Assembly (NCBI GenBank): GCA_013350335.1
Contig: CM023542.1
Span: forward strand, 7,860,025 to 7,924,024
DNA length: 64,000 nucleotides
Origin: Chimonanthus salicifolius
Lineage: Eukaryota; Streptophyta; Magnoliopsida; Laurales; Calycanthaceae
Reading direction: 5' to 3'
Below are positions 24,864-36,169 of this stretch, piece after piece. Within the stretch, counting starts at the first letter, position 1, and the number at the start of each line of letters is the position of its first letter. Below the pieces are notes generated by a model, which was not told the origin of the DNA, did no database searches, and worked only from the letters and a program-made list of their open reading frames with translations. The position numbers were made by a program, and so were the translations under genes.

Positions 24864-27296
24864 GGGAATTTCAAGGTGGGCCCTTTTCTTATGAGTCAAA
24901 CTATTTTAAAAAATTCAACCCCAATATCACTGAACTTGAAAAAATTCATGGTGGGATGGGAATGGTCTGCACCACCTTCTGATCAAATATAAGAGTGAGA
25001 AGTGGTAAGAAACGTAGTCTAAAACCAAATTAAATTGTGAATCACTAGGTATGCAAGACCTAATCAGGATAAATGAAGTATAAATGCTTAAAACTCAAGG
25101 CCCAGAAAAAGCCACGAACACAAAAAAGTGAAAAAAAAAAAATTAATGGAGGCAGCAATTTTGAGGAAATTATACCTGATATGGCAGGAGTGAGAATTCC
25201 ATCCCCAATAACCATACAAGTTCCAACAAGGACGAGAATAAGAAGGGCATTTTTCTTATATAAATGTGCCTCTATCCATCTCTTGGTTTTGGCAGCAACT
25301 GACTTCTCATCGAATATGTGACGGCTGTAAGTGGTTAGATCTTCATCTGTCCGGTGTTGGTTGGGGATAATTTTTACTTTTGCATGACGACAAAGTAATG
25401 AATAAAGAGCAAATGTTCCACCTGAAAAAAATATTTTTTTTTAAATGAAGGGATCAGAGCACAAATAGATGTATGCTAAGATTTTGATGTACGATCACTG
25501 CTTGGACAGATAACATGTCTCCATACCGAATGGGAAGAAGAGATACCCAACATTACTATAGTCAGAAGTAGTGAATTTTGTCACAGTTACCTAGTGAGGG
25601 AATGACATAAGAAAGAAACATCTCATTGGCAACTATTGAGACAGTAAGAAACTAAGAGTCCAAATTCCCATGTTGCACCGGACACTTCAATTTAGCCAAT
25701 GTGTCCGTGTTGGACACTTCATTTTTATATATAAAATCCATGTTCTTGCTGTATCGACGTGTCTTTGCCATACTCATGTCGTGTCTGGACATCATAGCCA
25801 AATTCCTTAATCTAGGTTTGGGAAATTCAGTTGTTTTTTAGAGTTGAAGGGTTCACTCTTGAGCGCATTAAGTAATTTATAATGTTAACTACGATGTGCA
25901 TAAAAAAATACAGGGATTAAAGACCATAAAGAGAGAAAGAGAGGTTCCACACAGCATCACAGATCTGATTATTGTTTTGTAGATATTAGATTGAGCACAA
26001 CTGCAGGTTCAGAAGCCAGCCTTCATATCATATCTAGTCCAGCAAGCTTCAAAATAGGACAGTATTTTCATCTTTTAAGAAAGTTAATATTGTCATATTA
26101 TAGACAGTTCTTTTTGGGCTAATATGAGTTTTAATGGCCACTACTGCAAATTATGTAACGTGTCACAGCATTTATACAGACATTTTTGTTTAAATGGAAT
26201 GAACATGAAACTTGTGATTAATGTAAAACAAATTTATCTATAACTTGGACAGAAGTGAACCTGGAAAAAGTGTCACTATAGAGCCATCAGAGCCTCAGAA
26301 TGCAAATGTTTGAGAGAGTTAATTCGAATAATTAGAAAGAACTGCGCAATACAGAGAGAAATATGAATCCATATGATGAATTCATATGCAACATATTCCT
26401 ATATGTTTGTTATTTATTACCACTGATAAATGATCGGTATCATATTATACAAACCCAAACAATATTGTAAACATTTAGAGACATTATATTCTAACAGCTT
26501 GATATCAAACTTAATGCAATAATATTGCCATAAAATACATTTCATTTTCAGATGAAGAAACTAATACCATTTAAAATGGAATACATATTGACCAACACTT
26601 ACCTTGACCATTGTCAGTTGGCCCTCAATACAACAAAGACATATTTGAGGAGAGGGATGAGAGTTAAGGAGTATATAATTAGTGAAAGAGCTCCAATGAC
26701 ATCCTCTGGATCCTGTATTCCTCGAGGAAATGTGTTGTAAAATACATACAATGGAGATGTCCCCAAGTCCCCATAGACAACTCCAAGACTTTGGAATGCA
26801 AGGCGCAAAACTAATAATGAAGAGAACTTCTGCGAGGATAAAACAAATTAGTAATGACATTTCAAACATTGCATTACCTACAAAAGAGTTTTGACATAAA
26901 CCACATTTAAAGCATAGACAGTCCAAGTATGTAAAAGGCCTCAAAAAAGCTGTAAATGCTTGTGGATTTTCTACTGATCGTTGTACCATCGAGTGATGAG
27001 AGAATGGTTGGAGAAAAAAAGGTCATTCTAGTACACAAATTTTTTTAGCAGCATTGATTAAGTGCCAACATAGAATATCTTAAAAACAATTCAGAAGCAA
27101 AAGTGCAGGAAAATGAATAACTTTTACTTCAAAGAGAGAAATTTCACAAACAATTGAAATCACATCTCACCTTTTCCCTGTACATGTTCCTAAGCTTTCC
27201 AGCCTCCTCTTCCATCGGCTGATCAAGATTCTGATCCAAGGCCCACATGCTTCCTTTATTACCCTCTTCATCAATAGAAATAGATGTTGATGCCAT
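14840..27296 (-). CDS. KUP11-like: KUP/HAK/KT potassium transporter, nine exons, two frameshifts
   Basis: It is a K+ (or K+/H+ symport) transporter of the KUP/HAK/KT family, a multi-pass plasma or inner membrane protein. Minus-strand exons: 27171-27296, 26603-26829, 25176-25421, 23711-23761, 21123-21383, 20849-20901, 20352-20466, 20021-20275, 14840-15866, all with GT-AG borders. The family signature [13 protein letters not shown] is at about residues 58-70, [13 protein letters not shown] follows, then [10 protein letters not shown] and the [15 protein letters not shown] block. A hydrophilic C-terminal tail with many Ser ends in VGQIFYV. After correcting two single-base indels the model is 787 codons with stop, normal for the family. 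As written, exon 2 carries an extra base and an in-frame TGA at 26616-26614, and exon 9 lacks a base at about 15498-15500. The N-terminus ([20 protein letters not shown]) is closest, from memory, to plant KUP10/KUP11. It is either a recent pseudogene or an assembly error. Confidence 0.88.
15983..16161. mobile_element. Short MITE in KUP intron 8 with TGTTTGGAT-type ends
   Basis: The left end CTGTGTTTGGATGGGGAGAA and right end TTCTCCTCGTCCAAAAACA are inverted repeats. The interior repeats GAGAAGT/ACTTCTC words in both orientations. The ends resemble those of the Harbinger-like elements at 36170 and 45265, but the body differs and no TTA duplication is clear. Confidence 0.5.
17135..17390 (+). 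repeat. Three-copy tandem repeat of about 90 bp in KUP intron 8
   Basis: Units begin at about 17135, 17224 and 17317 with CAAAGATG(G/A)G(G/C)AATGT. Each continues with ATCTTGG or TTCTTGG, TAGCAAGATTG and CTACCCAC, and the first two end in a T-run. Confidence 0.75.
18367..18514 (+). mobile_element. SINE-like element with an (ATG)n tail, copy 1
   Basis: A box B-like block GGGTTCAAGTCCC (18391-18403) is followed by CATGGGCAT, GGCTCATGGAAACA and AACTCCAAATTGTTGGGAAA. A tail of ATGATGATG repeats runs from about 18491 to 18513. A related copy lies at 19290-19435. Both are inside KUP intron 8. Confidence 0.55.
19290..19435 (+). mobile_element. SINE-like element with an (ATG)n-type tail, copy 2
   Basis: It has the same order of blocks as copy 1: GGTTGTGGATTCAAGCC (19311-19327), TAGGCATCAAATAGG, GGCCCATGGAAAACA, GATTGATGGGATAAATG, then a GATGAAGATGA tail. 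Confidence 0.5.
19554..19738. mobile_element. hAT-type MITE built of CTCGACTCGA/AACTCA words
   Basis: The ends CATACTTTAGAAACTC and GAGCTTTTTGAACTATG are imperfect inverted repeats. The flanks are an 8-bp duplication with one mismatch: ggtgttct (19546-19553) and gttgttct (19739-19746). The 185-bp body is made of GACTCGA, TTGAGTC and AAACTCA words in both orientations. It sits in KUP intron 8. Confidence 0.7.
21535..21722. mobile_element. Stowaway MITE (188 bp) in KUP intron 4
   Basis: It has the classic ends CTCCCTCCGTCCAATTTTAG and the inverse AATTGGGACAGAGGGAG, and is flanked by TA at 21533-21534 and 21723-21724. Confidence 0.85.
23806..24080. repeat. Compound microsatellite (AT)n, (GT)n, (GCGT)n in KUP intron 3
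   Basis: About 275 bp of alternating purine-pyrimidine sequence. There are ATATAT blocks separated by long GT runs, then GTGCGC and GCGT repeats. The long open frames across it, in several phases on both strands, are low-complexity artefacts. Confidence 0.95.
24395..24415. repeat. (GA)n microsatellite
   Basis: A short uninterrupted GA run in KUP intron 3. Confidence 0.9.
24796..24863. repeat. (CT)n-(AT)n compound microsatellite
   Basis: A CT run with one GT interruption passes directly into an AT run, in KUP intron 3. Confidence 0.95.
25670..25800. repeat. Cluster of GTGTCC/GGACAC words in KUP intron 2
   Basis: CCGGACACTTC, GTGTCCGTGTTGGACACTTC and GTGTCTGGACAT occur within about 120 bp, able to pair with one another. 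It resembles the other self-complementary word elements in this window. Ends and target duplication were not found. Confidence 0.4.
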
Positions 27297-29290
27297 TGAA
27301 ATGCCTCACAAAACCACAATTCAACCAAAATCCAAATCCTGAAAAATCAACCTCAGCTCACTGAAAACTTAACCCACAAAAAACCCCCACTTCGTGAGAG
27401 CATACACAAAAATTCGAAGAGAAACACCAATCTCAGCCTTCCTTCCAAAGTCTATATCTTTGACTTTTCAACCCATAGGGGCAAAAACGAAATATTAGAA
27501 AAACCAGTAAGGTTACTTCTTACCTATGAAAAGAATGATTGATAACAACCCGTGAGGGTTAGCTTGACAGTTAAGAACTCCAATAAGTTGTGGAAGGTTC
27601 TGTGTTCAAGCACCCCCCATAGTTTTACCCAGTGTGTGTGGATAAGGAGGTTTGCATATGCCCCAAGGACCTAGTCAAGTGCCAATATTGAGGGAAAGAA
27701 AATAAGATCCAATTGATAAAACAGCAGGCATACAGGAGAAAAAAGAAATGGAAAACTGAAGGAGCTAATAGTTCTCTATGCAACCTCCCAGAGCACCAAG
27801 ATAACAGGACATTTAAACCCTCCCAAATTGATACTAGCACTAAATTTTATAGTAAACTTAGAGAGGAAACCAGAAAATTCTCAGCTTCCAGCTCAAACCA
27901 ACTAAAGGCCAAGCACTTTTCCTAGAGATCAAGTGGCAAACCTGCAGCTCCTAACTCAGATAAGAAATTGCTAATCAGCATAAAGGAAAGAAAAAATATC
28001 AAAATTTCATCTTTCGGATCGAATCATACAACCAGTCACTTACTTATGAGCGAAAAAAACGTCAAAACTTAAAGCTCCAAAGGATTCTAGGACTAAAGTC
28101 TAATGCTAAAACTGGAGGGACAAGCCCAACGTAGAAAAGGCAGGGAAGCTTATCCAACAAGATCAGAAAACTCTCATCTTTCGAAAGAAATACCAAAACG
28201 CTGATCACTTTTCCATGAGAAAAAACAACTGATGCCATCTAGTCTACTTTTTAAAATCAACCAAAAAAAATAAATTACCCACTTTCAGGAAAAACAAGAA
28301 AAAGATTCCCTCAAGAAGGGAAGGGAAGGGGGAGCAGGCTGGAGGAAAAAAGAAAGTTCTCCAGAGAGGGGTTTTTTTTCCCCCTATAAGCAAGAGAGCT
28401 AATTTTTTAAATTACAGCTTATAACATTTTAAAGCTTTTCCAACATTTTTCTGAATAAAGAGACAAGTAAATAATTTTTTAAATTTCAAATAATAAAAAT
28501 ATACATTGATATGATGTAATATTTTTAATCTATATAAAAGAATTTCAATAAATACAAAAATCTAATAACACATTCATAAGAAATAAAACATAAATTCAAA
28601 TCTCCCAACTCATTTCAGAGTGCCAAAAGGGAAGACGAGGAAAAACCCACCTCATAAAATCAGAAAAGAAGTCACCATCCCAAAGAAAAAAGCAGAGAAT
28701 TCCCACGGGTTCTTTCTCTTATTCTCGCTGTCAATGGAATTCCAAGCAGGGGTCAGCTGAAATACAACCAAATGCCATCACATAAGGATAGAATCATAAA
28801 AACCTAGAAAGCCCCTAGAAGATATGAGAGAAATTTCTATCATGGGGTTGGTAAAGGAGAGAGCTTTGCTCGATTCTTTTACTCTCACTTTCTATTCAAA
28901 TCCAAGAAAGCTCAGCTGAAATACAACCCAACTGCCATCACAACAAGGATCCCATGAGGATTTGAAGAAATTTCACTCATGCAATTGGCTTTCTCAAACC
29001 CTTGAAGCTCTCGGCAGCTGTAATTTCTGAGGGAGAGAATCCAAAACCGTGAAACAGAAAGCAGAAAATTGCAGGGAAGAGAACGTCGGTTTGTTCAGAT
29101 TTTTGCTTTCTTTTTATTATTATTTTTCTGGACTTTCTGAACAGATGAAAGGTTTTACCGAACGTGTCTCCAGTCATTGCAAGACATGAATTTTCTGCCA
29201 TGAAGTGATAACAGAACCAGAGAGAGAGAGAGAGAGAGAGAGAGGACAGAGATCCAACCTGTTTTACAGCACTAGTTTTGACAGACATTT
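27297..29290 (-). promoter_or_regulatory. KUP leader: 5' UTR with a probable leader intron
   Basis: On the minus strand, TTGATTTTTCAG|GATTTGG just upstream of the start looks like an intron acceptor (last intron base at about 27342). The message would thus have a non-coding exon further right. Candidate leader sequence, rich in GA/CT, lies around 28860-29245 and includes a (GA)n run at 29219-29245. The upstream exon cannot be fixed from sequence alone. A SINE sits in the interval at about 27555-27700. Confidence 0.4.
27555..27700 (+). mobile_element. SINE-like fragment
   Basis: A box A-like GGTTAGCTTGACAGTTAAGA is followed by a box B-like TGTGTTCAAGCACC (27601-27614). The stretch TTTACCCAGTGTGTGTGGAT...AGGAGGTTTGCA then follows, which resembles degraded tRNA-derived tails elsewhere in the window (14725-14755, 60405-60440). 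Confidence 0.4.
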
Positions 29291-29449
29291 CAAAGTGGCA
29301 ACTGGAAACTAAAGTTTAGATAATCGGACGTGTCAAATGTGACGCGTGTAAAATATCCCAACCATTCATCGACACGTGGGACTAGTTAAAACATCGGCGA
29401 GGAATGATCGATCCTACGTCCATGTCACAAGGGTAGAAACGCTGACGCC

Positions 29450-30350
29450 TAACGGATTCAAATCTTCGATGAATTATTTAACTCGTGAATCAATTAGATA
29501 TTCAACTTGATGGTTCAGTTTTAATTTTAAATTTCTGAACTCAATTTAACTTGAATTTTGTATAATTTTTTTTTCTTTTAATGGCGGCTGAATCTTAAAT
29601 ATATAAATACATAAATCAAATCTATGTATTTCTCAGATTAAGTCATCCGAGTTGAATTAAAACCTAACTCAAATTTCACCTCTAATTTTTACCAATAAAG
29701 ATACTGTATAATAAGGAGGTTGGTCCTTAAAGAATAATAAATAAGATAAAATGTAACCCCTCAGAAAATAAAATAAAATAAACTGTAATGTATACATGTT
29801 GATCTTGAGGGCAAGTTCTGGTCAAGTGGAGGGGACTAATATAGAATAGGTTATGAATGGGTTATTTAGATTGTTTAGATCAATAAAAGTGGGACTATTA
29901 GTCTTAATTTAGCAAATTAGATTAAAATTAGTAGTTGTATCATATGTTGCATGTTGTTTATTTCTTTTTCATTAATTTTCTTTGAGGTCAAGTTTGGAGG
30001 TTAAAATGGAGTTTATTTTAGATTGTAACTGCTTAAAATAAGATTAATTTTACAGTAAATTAGATTAAAATTCTTTTCTTAAGCAACAAATTAAGTTCTC
30101 ATGATGTTTTGAGACCTTTTTATATGAGTATAGCTGGTGTAATATAGTGGAGCTCTTAGTTAAGATTGTCCGAACAGTCCATTAGTACCGTTCAGACGAT
30201 CTTATCTAACTTAATTTATGCATTCAGACGATCGTATTTAACATTGAAATTAGCACCTTTCGAACGATCTTATATAACTTAATTCATGTGTTGGGACAAT
30301 CGTATTTAACATTGAAATAAAGGTTTGAACAATAGGATCGTCCAAATGCA
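29450..30350. other. Intergenic upstream of KUP, no gene seen
   Basis: AT-rich spacer. Between about 30165 and 30345 the words CGTTCAGACGATCTTAT and GACAATCGTATTTAACATTG are reiterated, another small word cluster next to the element at 30356. Nothing coding was found. Confidence 0.4.
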
Positions 30351-30355
30351 CGAAG

Positions 30356-30898
30356 CTAAGGTGCAAATATCGGTTTTTTCAAACCCATACATATCGGCCG
30401 ATACGATATGTATCGGTCGTACAGTAGTAATATCGGCCGATATTCATAAATATCGGTATTTAAATTTTATTTTATTTTAAAAACACCGATACGGTTTTTA
30501 CACGGTTTTTCACGGTTTTTAACGGTTTTTTGCGGTTCGCCACGGTTCAACATGGTCCATCACGGTTCGTAAGAATACGGCTTTCACAGTTTTTTGCAGT
30601 TTTTTGCGGTTCACCACGGTTCGTCAGGATACGGCTTTCACGGTTTTTCGCAGTTTTTTGCTGTTTTTCACAGTTCGTCGCGGTTTTTTGCGGTTTTTCG
30701 CGGTTTTTTGCTGTTTTTCGAGGTTCGTCGCGGTTTTTTGCGGTTTTTCGCAGGTTTTTTGCTGTTTTTCGCGGTTCGTCACGGTTTTTTGCTGTTTTTT
30801 CACGGTTCCGATATCGGAGGAGAGAGAAAATGTCGATATCGGGAGGAGAGATAAAAATATCGGCCGATATATCGTTTCGGCCGTTTTTTAAATCCCTG
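30356..30898. mobile_element. hAT-type MITE, TATCGGCCGATA family, carrying a minisatellite
   Basis: The right end CGTTTTTTAAATCCCTG matches the family end; the left end (CTAAGGTGCAAATATCGG) is worn. An 8-bp target duplication with one mismatch flanks it: gcacgaag (30348-30355) and gcatgaag (30899-30906). Both flanks of the body hold ATATCGGCCGATA words. The centre (about 30490-30815) is an array of CGGTTTTTTGCGG and TTTTTCGC units interspersed with GTTCGTC. Apparent open frames of 86-129 codons across it are repeat artefacts. Confidence 0.7.
30490..30815 (+). repeat. Minisatellite of CGGTTTTTTGC and GGTTTTTCGC units
   Basis: A degenerate array of units of about 10-12 bp, grouped into a higher-order repeat of about 45-60 bp bounded by GTTCGTCGCGG or GTTCGTCACGG. 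Strand composition is strongly skewed to G and T. Confidence 0.85.
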
Positions 30899-31609
30899 GC
30901 ATGAAGAATATTCTCACTCATGTTCAAACGGTGCATAAATGCAAGGGCAAAATGGTAATTTTCATCTTAAATATATTGCCTCAAATTAAATTAGGGTGCA
31001 CTTGGCCTATGCACCAAAATCTTCTGTTTATCGAGCCTATAAAGCCCAACCTATATTAATTTTTTAATAGTAAATGTTTATTAAGAAATGACTCAACAAT
31101 TTTAGAGTTGTTTAGTGTTAAAAGTTTGAAATAAAGAATTCTAATCATTTTTTGTCAATCATATCTTAAATAATGAATACTGAAAGTGATTAATACTATA
31201 ATTTGTTAATGATCATTGCTTGACCAGCCATAATCACCCTCCTCAATTTATTTCTAATTTTCTTTAATAAAATAGAATTTGTGAATCTTCTATAAAGGAA
31301 AATGTAGATGGCAGGAGACTAAGTCTCCACATGAAAGATAATAAAAAAAATAGAAGTGACAATGAAATTATTAAAAATTATTCCTTGTATTAAATTATAT
31401 CAGATAGTTGGAGAAACACTAATTGATTTTTAATTTATGACCTATTCAACGACTCTTCTTGGAACTAACTTGGCCAGTAGATCTAATCTATAGCCATGTT
31501 CCACACTTTTTAAATATGATAAAATTTTGATCAAGACTTCCTATTGCTACTCTCTTACTCAGCCATGAGCTATTTGGTGGGTCACTCGTGATGCAACGTA
31601 GAGTCATAG

Positions 31610-32660
31610 TTGGAAATATCAATTAATATATATCGTATCAGTCGATATATCAGATTTTCAAGGGTCGATATACATTGGCCGGGGCTTAACATGTCTCGCC
31701 GATATCTCAGGCGAGACATGGCACAAAATAACGGGTGATAAACAAATTATATTTTTGAAATTCGAAATTTGAAAAAAATATCTATTCTTTTGAAATAAAT
31801 AAATAAAATAAAAGCACCCTTCTCATTTTTACCATTACTATCCATTAGAGTTTAAAAAAAATGCATGGGTTATATCGGCAAATGTCGAGAAATTTTGATT
31901 TTTAAAATTCAAAATTGAAAAAAATCGCATATTTTTTTGAAAAATAAAATAAAATCAGCCTTCTCATTTCAGCCAGTACTATCAATTAGAATTAAAAAAA
32001 AAAAAATGCATGGGTTATATCGGCAAATATCAGGCAATATTGGGAAATTTCGATTTTTGAAATTTGAAATTCGAAATAAAAAATGCATCTAATTTTTTTG
32101 AAAAACAATAAAAGTAAAGCCATCCTTCTTATTTCAGCCAGTACTATCCATTAGAATTAAAAAAATGCATGGGTTATATCGGACGATATCGGGACATTTT
32201 GATTTTTGAAATTTGAAATTCAAAATAAAAAAAATCATCTAATTTTTTTGAAAAACAATAAAAAAATAAAATCAGCCTTCTCATTTCAGCGAGTACTATC
32301 CATTAGAATTAAAAAATCTGCATGTTTCAAATTTCTCTACAATTTTATGTAATTTTTCATATTTTTTAAAAATATTTGAAATTCTCGAGTTCGTAACTTA
32401 AAAACAATATTTGAACATGTAAATGACACATATTTAATAAAAAAATTACATATCTATGAAGTTTTAAAAACGATATTTAAATATGTAAATGACAAATATT
32501 TAATGAAAAAATTATATATCCATGAAATCCATAACTTTTTTCATTTTATTTAATTTTTTAAACAAATTTGAAAAAAAAAATTAATTAAAGAGAGAGAAAA
32601 CCATCAGCCAATCCAATATCGCCCTAGCAGCCGATAATATCGGATTGCAGATAGTGCTCA
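31610..32660. repeat. Large TATCGG-word repeat with an internal tandem array
   Basis: Words such as ATATCAG, GTCGATATA, CCGATATCTC and GCCGATAATATCGG mark both sides. Inside, units of about 145-159 bp are repeated at 31861, 32006 and 32165, each starting ATGCATGGGTTATATCGG. An incomplete unit precedes them and another ends near 32325. Each unit carries GCC(T/C)TTCTCATTTCAGCC and ACTATCCATTAGAATT. Outer ends and target duplication were not found. Confidence 0.7.
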
Positions 32661-32887
32661 TCGTACTAGACATTTGTTACAATTTGTAAATAGTCTATAT
32701 CCAATTGGGCCCACTTGATGAATGGTCGGGATTTTAATGAGCTGATGTGAATGTGGTCACAATCTATGTTCCTTGTTGCCACTAATGAAAGTTACATGAC
32801 ACGTCGTTTTTATGGTGCACAAATTACATAAACTAAGCTGAAGATTTTACCTATTAAAAGTATGGGCTCTGAATTCGACTATTAATG

Positions 32888-33106
32888 TTTTGGGACAAAA
32901 TTTATTAGGAGATATGTGATAGAGTGAAATTCTATTTTATTTCTACCGGTGTAACTTACATCAAATATCGATTTACCGACATGCAAAATATATACCTGTA
33001 TAACGACGTGTTATCGGTACAGCGATACTTGATGAGCAGTACACTGATAGAGGTAAAATAAGAATTTCACTCAATCTCATGTCTCCTAATAAATTTTGTG
33101 TTAAAA
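32888..33106. mobile_element. Foldback MITE (about 219 bp)
   Basis: The arms are complementary over about 65 bp: ACAAAATTTATTAGGAGATA and GAGTGAAATTCTATTTTA on the left pair with TAAAATAAGAATTTCACTC and GTCTCCTAATAAATTTTGTG on the right. The loop carries CGATTTACCGACATG and TTATCGGTACAGCGATA words. No target duplication was secured. Confidence 0.65.
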
Positions 33107-36100
33107 TCGCTGGCCATTCAAAATATTATTACAATTCAACTTAAATAAGTATAAAATATAATTTTAAAAGTATAAAAAATAGCATTCAATAAATTACATC
33201 ATTTAGATTTGACCAACGGTGTATGTAACTTTGTATAGCTTTAGAGAATTAAAGTCTTGAAATAATAATGAACAAGAGAAAGAATTTTTTTTAAATATTG
33301 ACTAATGATGATATCAAGATACTTTAACATATTATAAGTTTTTATTATAATATTATCAGGAAAATCTGAGAAACATATATATTTAAAAATAATTAAATTT
33401 TGTTAAGTAAATATACAAATGAAAAGACAATGCACTTAAATTAAATAACCATTAATAACTTTGAGGAATAAGGGACTTAAGCTGTCTGAAAGGAGTTTAT
33501 GATTTTATACGGGTATGAGGAAAAAATTATAATATTATGATATTGTGTTATTATCGCGATAAAACAACTCTAAGATGATTTGTTTTCATATCTGAAAGAA
33601 GTGGAGGATCTAATGGCGATGAGCGACAATCTGACTTTCAAGCAAAATGACTGATGGGCAGAAAGAGAACGAAAATAAAATGATTTCAGACAAAATGATT
33701 TTTTACTGATAGGTGAGAGTTTTAGAAGTTTTTTGGAAAAGAATTTACTGAACAGTCCATTTGCTAGATGTTCTAATTAAATAACCTCTGTGATATAATA
33801 TACTAAATGCCTAACCATAGTACATTACAGAAGTTTTACTGAATTAAATCTACAAAGCTTAAGGAATTTGAAAAGTTAAAAATAACTTAATTAATTTAAT
33901 AAAATATTTATGGGTAAATCAGTAAATGTGATTGAGAATGATGCACTATAGCTCACCTTTCTCATCATAGACTATAAATATTCAATGGCACATGCAACGA
34001 ATATTCAGTGAATAAACTATTAAATGCACTTGCTCTTTATATTTAAGATACGTACGGTTCGAATATAAATGAAGTGCAATTTCAAAAGGGATAAGCAGTA
34101 ATACATGAGATATTTTATAGTTATACAAAACAAGTCCACTAAAAGGGCAGATCCACAATTAATTAAATTAATGCATGGCATATTTTAAACTTAGAAACTC
34201 AAAATTTACTAGTTTAATAATGATTAGGGATCTGTGCTTAACATTTAATAGTTTTTATTTTAACAATTTGCGATTGATAATTAGTACAATTGTGGATCCA
34301 TCGATCCAAACATTTAATTTTGTTGGTCAATTGTGTTTTATCTATTGGAAACTAGGGATTACTCGAATTTCGATTTGAGCATCCGTATGTAGAAAGACAA
34401 AAGATGAAGTATCCTGTGATTTCTCACATATAAATTCAAAATAAATAAATAAATAGAGTGTCTCAATTACTATCTTTAGATATTCATTTTCTATTTTAAG
34501 ACAGTTAATTTCTTAGTAGAACAAAGAATAATGATTCTATAAGTTATTCTAATAGTAAGGATGACAACAAATAATGATATTTGAAGTATATGATGTCCTT
34601 TCTATTAAAAATTTCAATCATTTATAAAATTTTAAATACATGTTTATATTTATGTATCTTTTCATAGATGGTCTCATAAAATATTTTTATTTTATTTATT
34701 TAATGATGGATTCAATGGCTTTACAAGATCTGAAAAAACTATACGAGTATGTGAAGATGTGTATAGAAATTAATGAATGATCAGAATTTTTAATAGGTGG
34801 ACTTCATGTCCTCAAATTCCACCATTTGCTATCATCCTAAAGGTAAGGATGACCGCATATGACTATTCTTCTTAATGAAATAGATAAGATTCATATTCTA
34901 AAAATTTGAAAAAAAATGTCTAAATTTTTAGGAAATAGGAAACTAATACGGGGAAAAACTTAATATAAAATTCATGTTCTCTAATATCTTAGAGTGGCAT
35001 GTATCTTCTATTACAATTCATAATTTTTTTGTCATAAAAAAATTTGAATTTTATAAGAATGTTAGAATATTAGAAAGATCATAAAAACACACAAAAAAAA
35101 AAAAACTCTATCAATCACATTAATTATTCTTTACTTAATTCCTTAAACTTCGTATATCATTTAATTTATTTTTTCTACAAGAAACTCCAAAATGAGAATT
35201 ATTTAAAAAAAAACTACCTTTCATTAAAGCTTCAATTTTTTTTCTTGAAAAATCACATAGACACGTTACAAACTACATTAATCACATTAAGATATCTCCA
35301 TTCAATTCCACAACCACATGATATTATTTCATTAATCTTTTTTCAAAAAAATAAAAAACTCCAAAGTTGAGATTATCTTAGAGCAAAAATTCAAAAACAT
35401 GAGGGAAATAACTCAAAATGGTCAAATTTTAAGAGAAATAAACTTTAAAATTGATAAATAACTTTTACACTTGGAGAACTTGCTTATAAACATTCAATCA
35501 TATTAAATGCAAGATTCAACCCAAAAAAATAGTTGAAATATTTTTTTTTTTAAAATGAGAATAACCCATAATATGCAGTGATACTGTCAAATAATCGACC
35601 GTATTGAATATTACGGTCCTTGTATGGCTGATATGATATGTATCAACTGATATGTATTGACATGTAAAAATCAATACATATCAACCAATACTCAACAGAT
35701 TGCCCAATTTTATGACTCCTAATTTGGAGGATACTTTTTGAATTTTAGATTTCCAGTCTCTAAAATCATGATTCCATCAAACTAAAAGAAGAGATTCAAA
35801 AATTCAGATTAATTAAATATCAAATTTTATCCTATTTTAGAATTTTTAACTAAATAATATAGAATCACGAAATAGACAATTCAAATTAAAAATTTGATGC
35901 ACCTCCATTAAATCAACAGTTTATCTTCTAGATTCTTATCAATAATGAATATGGCCAATTTTGATATTTAAACATTTAGATGCTCCCTCCATTTAATTTA
36001 ATTGAATAAATAAGATCTAATGGCATCTAACTTTCTGACAATGAGTTTGGTGAGAAAAATACGGCTGACTCAAAAAGTATACATGCCGCCCATGTGAAGA

Positions 36101-36165
36101 AGGTTCAGACCAAGTGACGTGGGCAATGACAAAGAAAAAGAAAAAGAAAAAGAAATCTATTAACC
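33107..36165. other. AT-rich spacer, no gene seen; worn word repeat near 35575-35690
   Basis: About 3 kb without a supported coding frame. Around 35575-35690 are degenerate GATATGATATGTATCAACTGA words related to the TATCGG families. Short runs of A and T are common. Nothing else can be supported. Confidence 0.5.
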
Positions 36166-36169
36166 CTTT

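Noticed and set aside
26561..26989. A 142-codon minus-strand frame overlapping KUP exon 2
   Set aside because: It is an out-of-frame shadow of the exon and adjoining intron.
30490..30815. CRISPR-like array
   Set aside because: Units are too short, degenerate and without unique spacers, and this is plant nuclear DNA.
30530..30936. Frames of 86-129 codons with RFFAVF or KTAKN repeats
   Set aside because: They are translations of the minisatellite within the MITE at 30356-30898; several phases and both strands are open.
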